62,535 nucleotides of DNA from Spirogloea muscicola (taxonomy: Eukaryota; Streptophyta; Zygnematophyceae; Spirogloeales; Spirogloeaceae). Below, piece by piece: positions 10,478 to 20,800 of this stretch; positions within the stretch are counted from its first letter, which is position 1, and each line of letters opens with the position of its first letter. The translations under genes were made by a program, and so were the position numbers. Where the stretch lies: positions 429,596-492,130 of the forward strand of contig WELB01000105.1 of the NCBI GenBank assembly GCA_009602725.1, written 5' to 3'. The notes beneath the pieces are model-generated. The model was not told the origin of the DNA. It saw only the letters and a program-made list of their open reading frames with translations, and searched no databases.

Positions 10478-12445
10478 TCATGGCTGGTCCTGATTCCGGT
10501 GCTGCGACATGTGTGAGGAGGAGATTGCGGCAACCACATGTGCTGTGCATTGAAGGATAGCTTGCAGCAGGGTTACCTTCGTCTGCACCATACCAAGGCG
10601 TTGCTGTCGTAAGATGCTGACATTTGCAGCAATATCAGTGGCAGACAGATCGCCAGCAAGTACTCTCCTGATTGTGTAGTCGATGGTACAGAATGAACCT
10701 GATCTCCCAATACCTGCACTGCTTACGCACAGCAGAACCACCTTCCAAATCTTAAGTATTCAGCTCTGCATTCGATTCAAAACTGTGTAGCTTGCTGCAG
10801 TCTGTATGAGGGACAACTCCCTCATAGCTTGCCATACATATCATTGTTGAAGATGTCAATACAATGCCCACCTGCAGTGAACAATGAATGGGCCACGGGA
10901 TATGAAATTTGTTCGTAGAATGTGCGTAAGATCCCTGATAGATTTTGTCGAGACAGGAACTCCATGGTCTGGCCAGTCCAGGTATTGTAAGTGTACTAGC
11001 TGATGAGGAGGGCCCTGAGGAGTAAGATGTAGGAGAAAGGGGACTATGAGGTCATGAGTGATAAGTATGGCAAGGTAAACAACAGCCACAGTTGCAACCT
11101 CAGAGGCAGCAGAGACCTGGTGTACACAGCTCTGACTATCTACAGCAATCACTTAAAGATTGTGCGCAGATAAAAATTCTTGATAGAAGGCCAGCACCTA
11201 CAAGCACAAATGTCAGTACAACCATCTGAGACAGAGGCCTGACCTTAGTTTCCGTGTCACAAACCCTCATATGGCGTATTGCAATGCTCTCGTGGACTTC
11301 TACATGCGTATTTACAACCTGGAGAGAACCATACACTTCCACGTTCCCAGTGTGATTAGGAAAATACTGCCAACACTTCACCTGTACCAAGCACGTATAT
11401 TCATGTGTCATGTATCACACGGAAATTTGAGATCTCATATAAGAATGCTGTGAAGGTAATGGTTGCAGTGCACGACCTTGTGAAGGCAACATCGAGCTTC
11501 CATCATACTAGTGTGCAGCGTGAGATGGTGGCGACTGCTCCCTCAATTGCAATGGTGGAGTTGCTGAGCTCATAGATTGTCGTTCGTTTCTACCCTACAC
11601 CTGCCCCTTATCAGCATGCAGTGCCATACCTTATTGTCCTCAATCGTCTGCGTGAGCATTATGATGGCAGGACACTTGTACTGCATTGCCATCTCCCAAA
11701 AGTCTGCAGCAGTATTGCTTTGGGGACCCTGGGTACTTATGTATCTTGGCAAGGTGGAATTGTGATTATCCTGCCAGGAGCACGCTGTTTATAATTAGGC
11801 AAAGACCACAGTGCTAGTAGCAAACGATTCTTTCCAGCACCCTTGGCAGCTTAAGCAACTCTTCCAGGTCTTTCTCATGCACCATGGCAAAGTAGTGGGC
11901 TGCATGACGTGAGACAAAGCTTGCAGCGCTGCAGGGGTATTTGGCAAGTGCACATAGTAATATGACACTGTGCGAGCTAGTTCAGTTAAGCCGGGCCTGC
12001 AGATGGCCTAAGCTTTTAGGCTCAGAAACAACAAACTTACCATAATGTGGCTGGCGTTGATATAGTCGGAACCATCCTGGTTGTGTCTCCGTGGGCCTCT
12101 TAGACGCACACGATGCTCATCGTCTTTGCCAACAGATTAAGGACTCCTCCTTTACTAAAAGAGGCCAGTATCCTTGCATGCAAGATAAACAACTGCACCT
12201 GCATTCGTCATTCCAGACAAAGTCACACAGCGTACTTATTGCCAGGACTGCCAACAGTTGAGAAGCATGCTTGATGGGAAGTCTGAAGTCAATCTGCACA
12301 AGGCCTTACGGCTGGAGGGGATACATGGTAGGACATCTGCATATCGATTCTTGTCCCGGTTGGCCGGCAGGTACGCAGCCGTTATTCTGGCACCTTCTCT
12401 CGGGCGGCTAGTCGCCTCTACCTTTTGCTGCAGACGAAGGAACAC
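10478..12445 (-). CDS. Classical protein tyrosine phosphatase
   Basis: Removes phosphate from phosphotyrosine through a Cys thiophosphate intermediate. In order on the minus strand: PANRDKNRYADVLPY (12433-12325), DEHRVRL and GSDYINASHIM (12123-12041), YISTQGPQSNTAADFWEMAM (about 11750-11630), YFPNHTGNVEVYGSLQVVNT (about 11390-11235), then LQYLDWPDHGVPVS with the WPD loop and GPFIVHC (about 11010-10893), and SAGIGRSGSF to the stop (to 10478). The P-loop reads HCSAGIGRSG, that is C-x5-R, split by a phase-2 intron. The Q-loop region is MVQTKVTLLQAI. All classical PTP core motifs are therefore present and the enzyme should be active. The N-terminus is uncertain: the first exon seems to start at an acceptor near 12433 and an upstream exon is likely. 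Plants have a single cytosolic enzyme of this type; the substrate here is unknown. Confidence 0.9.
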
Positions 12446-12537
12446 TCATATCAGTTGTACGATTTGTGATGGAGCTGCAAAGACAAGCCCTGAACTTCCG
12501 GCCAAGAGCACAACATTGTGAACAATTCGAGATGATA

Positions 12538-13050
12538 TCAATCTACCAGAGGAGCCTGAGAACTGTGAGTCCAGTACAGCCAGACTGCAGCTGCCCTGCA
12601 GGACTTGAAACTGGAGCATTCTGCAACACTTTGCTTTGATGTCAACAGTACCTCAAGTGCTGCGAATGCTCTGTCAAGCCCAGTGAGCCTCCCGTTCAAG
12701 GGGCGCTCCAGCTCCTCGATGCTCTGCTGCAGCTGTCGCAAGGCCCTCTCACACGTCTGGAGCTGCAGCGCAGTCAGCTCCAAGGAGGAGCTCTCCAGCA
12801 GCCCACTGCCGTCCAGGCTCAGCCTGCAGAGGTGGTAAGCCAGCACCATATAAGCCACCGAGCCTTGCTTCTCGATTGCTCCTGCGAATCTGTACATGCT
12901 CCCAACATGCCCGTCTGAGAGGAGGTACTGGCAGCCTGCGCAGCCGGCGACGCCAATGAGACCAGCGAGTCCAACTCTGCAGACTCCTCTTCGAGCTTGT
13001 CCTCTGCATGGCCTCGTGAACAAGCGACACATAAATGCGGCTTGCTTCAT
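12538..13050 (-). CDS. Hypothetical protein with hydrophobic segment and coiled coil
   Basis: A 170-codon frame with an ATG at 13050. The first 25 residues are basic (RLFTRPCRGQARRG), followed by a hydrophobic stretch (GLAGLIGVAGCAGCQYLL, about residues 28-45). A helical region then follows, with heptad-like spacing (RALRQLQQSIEELERPL, GLDRAFAALEVLLTS). The basic start plus hydrophobic segment would suit an organelle membrane protein. It ends about 100 bases upstream of the phosphatase exon, so it could alternatively be a 5' exon of that gene. I recognise no family. Confidence 0.4.
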   Translation of the reverse strand: MKQAAFMCRLFTRPCRGQARRGVCRVGLAGLIGVAGCAGCQYLLSDGHVGSMYRFAGAIEKQGSVAYMVLAYHLCRLSLDGSGLLESSSLELTALQLQTCERALRQLQQSIEELERPLNGRLTGLDRAFAALEVLLTSKQSVAECSSFKSCRAAAVWLYWTHSSQAPLVD

Positions 13051-13560
13051 CGCCTGGCCGTCCCAGTCAACGGCTTCGGCTCACGCTGGCAGCGTGAGCC
13101 AACGGCGTGGCTGAGAAAGGAGCCGCCAACGACGCGCTCGATTCGATCCTTAGACCTCGCCGGAGAGGTACTACCGTGCCGGCCGGTCGTACGCCGCGCT
13201 CCCGGGGCTGGGCGTGGCGGGCGAGTTGTCCATGGCCGCCGCCGCCGCCGCCGACGGGTACGCGCGCCGGAGGACGGCCCTCGGCAGCCCCGCCGTGCCC
13301 GGCGCAGGTCCGCTCCCGGAGCGGGCCCGGCCAGCGGCCACGTGGCAGTCCACTGAGTGCTGTTGCTTGCGGTACTTGGGCATTTCCCGGGCATTAGTTG
13401 ATTCAATTTAGAGGCATGATTCCGCCAAGTTTGCAGCGCCCCCAGTCTCTGGTTACCATTCTCAGCCTGCACATACGCTGTTACTTTTTCTTTTTTTTTC
13501 AGGCCCTCCATCACTCAATTCACAATTGGTTTCCCTGCAGCGCAACAGCCGTCAGAGCCA

Positions 13561-13597
<37 letters not shown>

Positions 13598-13789
13598 GGA
13601 TTGCTGTGCGCAGTTGTGGAGTGGAAGCCCGGCGGCGCCTCCGCCGGTCCTGCGCCGCGGCCGGGCGGCTATCTTTGCCAACCCTCGGTGCCCGTACGAG
13701 GGCCAGGCCGCATCTGTTCGGCACGGCATTGCGAGCTCGCGCGGGGCGGCGGCGCGGGAGACCGTCCTGGCGGTCGCCGCGTCGGCGCC
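13051..13789. promoter_or_regulatory. GC-rich divergent promoter region with GGC repeat
   Basis: Lies between a minus-strand frame starting at 13050 and the plus-strand oxidoreductase starting at 13790. It contains a (GGC)n tract at about 13560-13598 and other CpG-rich stretches; the long open frames on both strands reflect composition. A short fragment GGCCCTCCATCACTCAAT (13503-13520) is shared with retroelement tails at 51.35 kb. Confidence 0.45.
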
Positions 13790-16700
13790 ATGGCGGCGGC
13801 GGCGGCGGCGGCCATGAGAGGCGGCGGCGGCGGCGTCATGAGGTGCGACTGCTGCCTGAGTGATGATCATATCGTGCAGACCGCAGCTCTGTCTAGTGCT
13901 ACGCTGTCCTCAGCACCTTCCAGATCGGGAAAGTCTGAGCTTGATACACAGTCCAGGCGCAGCTACTGGCCAAGAGCTTCGATAGTTTATTGAATTGGTA
14001 GACCAGCACGCAGACAGTGATGCATGCAGCCTAAGTTGCTGCATAAGGCTCGTGTATTTGAGATACTGATGCAATTCTGCCGTGCTCGCAAATACCCAAT
14101 TTTCCCTTGAGTAGTGGGGACGTCCTTGCGACGTCCAACGGCAACGGGTCCGCCTCTCCGGAAGCCAAGCATGCGGTCGTCTGCGGCGGCGGCGTGATCG
14201 GGGCCTGCACCGCCTACTTCTTGGCACAGAAGGGCGTCAGCGTCACGCTTGTGGAGAAGTGCGCAGGCGAGGCCTCTTGCTCCCTGTCTTGCAGTTAGTC
14301 GCCGCGACCGGGAGCACGTCGGGCCTCCCGGAGGTGCTTGCCTAGCGGTCATTTGTGAGCCCAAATCTTTGAAGTCTTGCTTATGTATCTTCAACTGAGG
14401 ACGCTTTCTACATGCCGCTGGCTGCGTTGCACGATTGGTGACCATTACCATCCGATTCTTATGCCAAGCCCTTTCTCTAGTACACACACCCTACTGACGA
14501 CTCGTACAGTACAGCCAAAAGCTGCGCTAAATGCGAGGGCTTATACTCCCTATCCCCTTGGCTCATGCCAGTCTTCTACTTCTTGCAGTTGCCTGTGCGG
14601 CGTCAGGGAAGGCTGGCGGCTTTTTGGCCTATGACTGGAATGACCGGAGTCCGGTCAAGGAGCTGGCCAGAGCCAGCTTCAAGCTTCACAAGCAGCTGGC
14701 GTCAGAGTTGAAGCAGGACTACGGGTATCGTAGTGTCAGTGCTCTGAGCTTGGGCGTCAAAGAGCCTGCCGCCAATTCCAAGCCCTCCAAGGAGTTCCAC
14801 AAGGTGAGCGAGCATATATGTGGCATACTCTTCATGTCCTGAAGAGTATGACGTCATGGACCCTCAAGCAGGACCGATTGTTCAGGGCCTCCTGCAAAGA
14901 ATAGCTGCTGCTCACGCGTAAGGCAGGAACCTTACAGAGGCGGTGTCTTGCCTTTCTCGTCTGATGAGCTCTTGTTGCACACGGTTGACATTTGGAAGAC
15001 GAAAGGAGGGCTGCCCTCATGGATTGATGGGCCAGTCAGATCAGCTGCTGAGATAGGCAACGAGGTGACAACTGCCCAAGTGCATCCACAGCTCTTCACG
15101 AGGGCAGTTGTGGATACTGCTGTGGAAAAGTATGGTGTCAAGGTGCTCTTTTCGCCTTGGGGTACTTTGGCATTTTATTAGATTCTTGTACTGTGTTTTG
15201 GATCAAGAAGCTCGTCTATCTTCTTGCTTGCTGTAGTCCAGCAGCCTGGTCCATGTCCTCCCTTAACCATGACGTACCGAACAAGAGTCTTGTGAAGGCC
15301 AAAGGCCTCAGTTAGCTTGCTTTGAGTTGATATTGACATTTCACCGACCTTCTCTTGTCCATTTGTTCCTTCAAATCCAGGTGCAGATTGGAGAAGTGCA
15401 GGACATCGAAGTGGACAGGCTCGGGCCCAGGTACTAGGATTTCTAGCCTTGGAGTGCTGCCACTAGTGCTCATGCTATGCAGGACCATAGGCAAAGAGTT
15501 CCTTCCAGAATCAGAGACATCTCAAACTTCTGAATTCAGCGTTCTAGCTGAGATAGCATAAGAGGATCTTATGACAATTGGACCTTTTGTTTGCTCAGCT
15601 CCTCAAGAGTAACAGGCGTTGTTGTGAATGGTCAGCTAATACATACAGGTTATACTTACTGCTCATGTGTGATCTTCCACGAGTACTGCAGATTGCAACT
15701 GGCCCGAGTTGCCTTGCCTGTCTTTATGTCAATTCATATGAGCTATTTGTGTCATTTGATATGCATGGGAGGTCGGAATATTAGTCATTTCAGTCAGAAA
15801 GCGTTCAACAGGTAACTGTGATCACTAGTTGCACAGCTTTTACCTTCTCAATTACAATACTCTCTGATAATATCAACTGGTCAGATGCTGTGGTGCTCGC
15901 TATGGGGCCTTGGTCCAATCGCAACAAGCTCATCTCCCAGGTAAGCGTGCCATCAGCCGAGGCTCACCTTTCTTCATGACTACTGGGGAGGAATCGGTAG
16001 TCTTGTGGCTGATAAGTTCATGCCCTATACCATCTGTTAGCTTGGTGATTTAGTGTGAGCCTTGCGTTGCCCGGCAAGCATAGGCACCAGCTGTCTCCTC
16101 TACTTCAGTGACCTCTCTGATGCCTCGACTTGCTGATCGTGCGGGCTCCTTCCATCTGTGTGTTGGGCAGCTGACAACGATCACTGGCCTCAAAGCTAAC
16201 AGCATCGTGCTGCACCCAAAGCAGCCTGACAACATCTCCCCTCACTGTCTCTTCCTCACTTACAGGTCCAAGATTCGACCTCACTTTGTGCCTAAGACTC
16301 ACACAAAGCCAACTGGATTCTGTGTTTCAATTGCTTATATCACGGACTGGCATGCTGTCTGCTACTGAGAGCACTGAGCCTGGCAGTGCCGCACTTTGAC
16401 CTCTATTGCATGGCAGAACCCAATCTGGCAAAGAGATGGACCCTGAGATCTACCCCCGAGCAACAGGAGAGGTGTACGTGTGCGGTGTCTCAAGTACGGA
16501 GGAGGTACCAGATGATCCTGCAAGCATACTTCCAACACCTGGGGCTCCTGATGTTTTGAAAAGGTTGGGCTTTCTGGCCCATGTCCACAACAGGACCTGA
16601 AATCGGCAGTGGGCGGGTTGTTGCAATGTGAGGCTTAGTCACCTCTGAGGATGCACACTCGCCCTTTGGTAGTGGAGGGAAAATGTCATTCTTGTTAGTC

Positions 16701-17172
16701 CTGCTTGCAAGGGCACGTGGTCAATGGCACGCCACTGGTCAAATGGTTGCTGATTGAGTGTGTCGAATGCGTGGCAGGGTGGCTTTGACAATTTCCAGCG
16801 AGCTTGCTGAGGCAGAGGTCACAGTAGAGCAGGCCTGCTTCTTACCGTGCTCAGAGGACGGCATCCCTGTCATAGGTGCACACCTCACCCAGCTCGGCGT
16901 GTGCATGGTAAGGTTGATGCCACTGATGAAGCATGCCTTCTTTGTAACTGTGGATGCATGACAAGGTGCACACCGCCATGAGATCTGCAGGCAGGATTCC
17001 AGGCGCGGAAGGCGCGTACGTTGGGACGGGCCACAGCTGCTGGGGCATTCTGAACGCGCCCGCAACCGGAGCAGCCCTCTCGGAGTTGATTGCAGACGGG
17101 TCCTCGTCCTTGGTAGATCTGTCGCCATTTGATCCCCAGCGATTCTGCGTGCCAGCTGGCTTCAGACGCTAG
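13790..17172 (+). CDS. FAD-dependent oxidoreductase, TDA3-like (DAO family)
   Basis: Exons read in order: 13790-13842, 14112-14293, 14589-14803, about 14948-15142, 15381-15430, 15599-15648, 15885-15940, 16171-16265, 16417-16563, 16777-16907 and 16991-17172. The first exon codes a poly-Ala/Gly leader and joins in phase 2. The Rossmann motif is HAVVCGGGVIGACTAYFLAQ with VTLVEK as the second strand. Then come ACAASGKAGGFLAYDW, TTAQVHPQLFTRAVVD, VTGVVVNGQLI, AVVLAMGPWSN, EIYPRATGEVYVCGV, EVPDDPASILPTPGAPD and VGTGHSCWGILNAPATGAAL near the C-terminus. This order is that of the fungal/plant TDA3-like putative oxidoreductases. The substrate is not established for the family. The exon 2/3 joint (CAGEASCSLSC insert) is longer than usual in the family and deserves an RNA check. 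Confidence 0.88.
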
Positions 17173-17319
17173 AGCGATCTCCTGTGAGTGCACTCGCATG
17201 AACTTCGGCAAGAGATTATTCATGGCAATTGTTTGTCTTGACCGAGCCTGCATGCTGGAGGCTGCTTAAGTGAGCACAAGCAGGCATATGAACTATGAAT
17301 GACTGCTTCTGCAGGCGAG

Positions 17320-17355
17320 AAGGCCTGGAGGGGCTATCCAGCCCCTCCAGGCCTT
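17320..17355. repeat. Perfect palindrome, 16-bp arms
   Basis: AAGGCCTGGAGGGGCT and its exact reverse complement flank ATCC. The right arm runs straight into a retroelement 3'-UTR piece (CTTGTCCATTGATTTGGGC, then the GGCTGGCCTCTCACAGCC hairpin), so the palindrome sits at a repeat boundary. Confidence 0.9.
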
Positions 17356-18140
17356 GTCCATTGATTTGGGCTGGCCTCTCACAGCCACCAGTCAATTTGG
17401 AAGCGCTATTTCTGCAGGCTAGACCGTGCGCATTTGAACTACTGACAGACCTTTTACATCACTGCGGGTCAGAATTAGGTCCTGATCTTCTGCAAGGCTG
17501 ACACGAGCTGCCAACGAGCTCAAGGTCACCCGGTTCCCGTTGACCACGCCTAACAGAGCCCGGAATCCTGGGCCGGCAACACTGCCGGCCCAGAACAGAT
17601 CGACACGGTAGAGAAGTAGTGGGAATGAGTGTGTTTTAAGAGATGGAGGGCCATGTGTGGCCAAGTCCAAAGTGGGGTACGAGGGCTGCAAAAGGGCAGC
17701 CCACAAAAGAAAGCCAAGGTCCGTATGGGTTTCTAGAGAGGGGAGCCCCACGAGAAAGCAGGGAGGCGTCAGCCTGCCGATTCTAGCCGATGCTCTTGTC
17801 AAGCTAGCACGCTAGGCGAGAGAAAGAGAAGTAGGCTCTTCCAAAGGGGGCGACGAGTGTGAAAAGCCAGCCGGAAAAGAAAGGACAAGGTCCGATGGGG
17901 CTGAAAGGGCTGAAACACACAATAAGCAAGTCTCGCAAAGGACAGTCACTTAGTAACCTCTGGTTAGCAGCCGCAAGTCAGAAAGACTAGCTGGAGAGCA
18001 GTTTCCTTGACGAAAGCCAGAGGCTGCAGCTAGAGCATGGCCAATATGCAGATGCAAGGCGTGGGCCAAGGTCCGTCGGAGGGACGCGGTGCATAGGTGC
18101 ATGCGAAGCACCTGCGTTAACGAGCCAGCGGCGTTGAAGT
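17356..18140 (-). mobile_element. Fragments of non-LTR retrotransposon 3' ends
   Basis: On the minus strand, 18140-17950 decodes as a decayed C-terminus of the reverse transcriptase family: NAAGSLTQVLRMHL, then a basic helical stretch, then SDLRLLTRGY and a TAA stop at 17950-17952. About 80 bases downstream lie the 3'-UTR marks CTTGTCC and GGCTGGCTTTTCACAC (17900-17850). A plus-strand hairpin copy (GGCTGGCCTCTCACAGCC, 17371-17388) lies in opposite orientation. A further 11-bp perfect palindrome, CTGGGCCGGCA facing TGCCGGCCCAG, lies near 17570-17595. Confidence 0.7.
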
Positions 18141-18200
18141 CGGCCTGCTCGGCCCGCAGGACACAACTCGGCGCACAGGCCCAGTCAATAGGTCGAGCCA

Positions 18201-18509
18201 GTGGTACCTGGAGGCTTTGTGCACATCGATGGCCAAGAAAATGGATTCGTCCCCTTCTATATGGTCCGCGTACTTGGCCTCATTGCAACGAGCAGGGCAT
18301 TCGCTGCTGCATGCCCAGCCTTCGAAGCAGAGAGCCCCATAACAAAGTGGTCAATTACGTCTGGGTTGACCTACGTCAGCAGTTATGCGCGGAAGGGAAA
18401 GCTTGCAGCCGTGCAGCTGAACGAAGATAGTGAGCTCATCCAACGGGGGCTAGGGCTGTGTGCCAGCCCGGCGCAAGAAGGCGAGCGGTGTGCAAGCAAT
18501 GAAGTGTAG
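18201..18509 (+). CDS. Orphan open frame, possibly a gene or element remnant
   Basis: A 102-codon frame with an ATG at 18201, reading like a folded protein (GGFVHIDGQENGFVPFYMVR, LIATSRAFAAACPAFEAES, SGLTYVSSYARKGKLAAVQL). It lies between two retroelement fragments and no family was recognised. It may be an exon of a captured gene or a piece of a related element's frame. Confidence 0.25.
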   Translation: MVPGGFVHIDGQENGFVPFYMVRVLGLIATSRAFAAACPAFEAESPITKWSITSGLTYVSSYARKGKLAAVQLNEDSELIQRGLGLCASPAQEGERCASNEV

Positions 18510-18604
18510 GCAAAACGTAAGCCCATACTCTGTTCGAACTAAAGCTAGCAAAAGCGGGGCTGCATAGAACGAAATCCGGAAAGCGAGAAAGCGTGACTCT
18601 TCCA

Positions 18605-19145
18605 CTAGAGGGCCTGCGGAATGCTGGAGTGGCCCAAGCTGCCCCCCCGACTTCGACGACGCGCATCAACCAGCCGGGCCAGATGCTGGATCAGGGAGAA
18701 CCATTTTACGCCGTAGCCTCCGTAGATATCCATGGCACACGGATAAAGATGGTCCCCTCGGGGATGGTCCTGGTAGTGCCGCTCCTTCTTGCGCTCCGCG
18801 CTGGACGTGGCCCAGCCAGACACGGTTGACGTGGGTGCGCCAGCCTCGTACGCGTCGATCAGTACCACGTCCAGGAGCAGAAGAGGCCCACCGCCCCGGA
18901 GGGTGGCGACCACGTCCAGACGCCGCACGTATGGCTTGCCGCGCCTTGAGGAGATTGGCATGATGACGGACACCTCCATCGCCGGATGATACCCCGCCTC
19001 TCGCACAATTCCAAGCGTAGTGTCCCTGAGTAAGTCGTGGGAGGCGATGCGCTCCACCCCCTCAACACATCTCAGCATATGAGCAGCTAGATCGAGCTTG
19101 TCATCGGCAATGTGGCCACACTCGCACTGGCGGATGCCAGCAAGG
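18605..19145 (-). pseudogene. Truncated copy of the retrotransposon endonuclease domain
   Basis: Bases 18613-19145 closely match 52849-53380 of the full-length element, with few substitutions. The minus-strand frame keeps the restriction-like endonuclease core (GKPYVRRLDVVATLRGGG, LLLDVVLIDAYEAG, HYQDHPRGDHLYPCAMDIY). Both ends are cut: it starts within the zinc-knuckle region and stops after SSIPQAL, lacking about the last 60 residues including the terminal LTRGY. It cannot encode a working enzyme. Confidence 0.9.
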
Positions 19146-19164
19146 ACAAGGACAAGGTAAGAAT

Positions 19165-19345
19165 GGGAACAAAGAGAGAAGGCGCGCGGGGCGCATGAAA
19201 TGAAATGGAGGCCAATTCAAGCCGATACATTGTTCAGGCAGAGTCTAGGGCAAAGTAAACAGGGCTACAAAATACGGAGACCTAAACTAAGGTGCCTAAT
19301 AAGGTGACATCAGTACCCACGGGTGAGCAAACAAAGAACACGCAG
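19165..19345 (-). mobile_element. Solo 3'-UTR copy of the full-length retrotransposon
   Basis: Matches 52530-52690, including AATACGGAGACCTAA and the LTRGY-coding end (GTACCCACGGGTGAGC). It is cut just upstream of that peptide. It lies beside, but out of order with, the endonuclease fragment at 18.6-19.1 kb, so it is a separate insertion. Confidence 0.85.
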
Positions 19346-19970
19346 GAGGCGCTTGAGACACACGGAAGCCGGCACGCCGGGCTGCTCACTGCTGCGGCCG
19401 CTGCCGTCGCACCGCCTCTCAGTCGCGCAAGCCGCCAGAGCAGGTCGAGCCAAGCGAGGGCCCCCACGACACGGCCGCCATTGCCAGCGGGACAGGCTCG
19501 GCTCGTGCGCGAGGCCGGCGGGGTTCGCATCTCCCCGGGCCCATCTTGGACCTCGTCCATTCCTCTAGGGGCCGCCCTCTCGCCGTCATGGCCTTGTTTG
19601 CGAAAGAGCTGTTGCCTTTCCGGCTCGATTACCTGCGCCCCTCAGATTTCTGTCCTTGGTTCCCTTGTACATTCCTGGGGCTGGCCATTCAACAGCCTTG
19701 CTGTCAATTTGGAAGAGCCGTTTCCTGTCACGGCAGCCATTGCGTTGAGATGCGGGAAGGAGGCCAAGGCAAACCAGTACAGTTGTCGCATTTTGACAGC
19801 AGAGTCCTGGCTACACTTGGCCGCCCCTCTCATCTGTCACTCTCTTCTTCTGTTTGCCCTAGACTCTGCCTGAACAATGTGTCGGCTTGAATTGGCCTCC
19901 ATTTCATTTCATGCGCCCTGCGCGGCTTCAATCTTCTGGGCTAGCCTCTGACAGCCGTCGGCTCCCGGTG
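19346..19970 (+). mobile_element. Repeat-derived region with an inverted 3'-UTR copy
   Basis: At 19855-19965 the plus strand carries GACTCTGCCTGAACAATG and TTGAATTGGCCTCC, the inverse of the copy at 19195-19260. This forms a large imperfect inverted repeat around 19.5 kb. A hairpin fragment (CTTGTACATTCCTGGGGCTG) lies at 19665-19700. The long plus-strand frame 19292-19873 is composed of this repeat material and is not called as a gene. Confidence 0.6.
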
Positions 19971-20529
19971 CAGAGGCCCTCGTTGTCTGTCTTGCAGTGC
20001 ATGGCACTGGGCGCCCCATGCCGCCGTTCACGCCCGAAAGGAGCCGCGTCGCTAGCGGCCCCGTCGGCCTCGGGCCAAGCGGCGGGGCCCACCGTCAGGC
20101 CCGACGGCGCTGGCGGGGGCCGAGTTTGACGGGAAAGCGGACCCGCGCCGTAGGGCGGGCTCTACGGCCGGCGGGCGACCCAGCTTGCCACGTGGCGGGG
20201 GGGGCCCTGGGCACCTGCCAGGGGGCGGAGGGGCGGGCCACGACGGCGCGGGAGCGCTGTACGGCGAAGATCTCTTGGCGCGGCCCGCGGACCGCGCCAA
20301 GGCCGGCACCTGGCGGGCCACAGCCAGGGGCCCCGGGGGCGCGGAAGCCGACAGGCGGGCGTCACCACGGTGGGCCCCTGGGAGGTGCTGCGGGCACCTG
20401 ACCGACCGGCCGCTCCGGAGGCAGTTTTGCCACGTGTCGGTGGACAGGCTTGGCCCCGGAGCCCGCGGCAACAGGGGCGGCCCCCGCTCCGTGGCCGGCC
20501 CCAAGGCGCCTTCCCGCCGGCCAGGCCAT

Positions 20530-20533
<4 letters not shown>

Positions 20534-20593
<60 letters not shown>
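20534..20593. repeat. Homopolymer run of 60 C next to a gap
   Basis: Sixty consecutive C end exactly where the N gap begins. Upstream DNA from 20000 is extremely GC-rich and holds no supported gene. The run may be real or an artefact of gap closing. Confidence 0.9.
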
Positions 20594-20797
20594 NNNNNNN
20601 NNNNNNNNNNNNNNNNNNNNNNNNNNNNNNNNNNNNNNNNNNNNNNNNNNNNNNNNNNNNNNNNNNNNNNNNNNNNNNNNNNNNNNNNNNNNNNNNNNNN
20701 NNNNNNNNNNNNNNNNNNNNNNNNNNNNNNNNNNNNNNNNNNNNNNNNNNNNNNNNNNNNNNNNNNNNNNNNNNNNNNNNNNNNNNNNNNNNNNNNN
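20594..20797. other. Assembly gap (204 N)
   Basis: Unknown sequence between the C run and the start codon of the MOCO-sulfurase-like gene; it probably contains that gene's 5' UTR and promoter. Confidence 0.99.
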
Positions 20798-20800
20798 GCC

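Noticed and set aside
19292-19873. 193-codon plus-strand frame
   Set aside because: It reads through retroelement 3'-UTR and hairpin pieces that recur elsewhere, with no domain and no conservation as protein.
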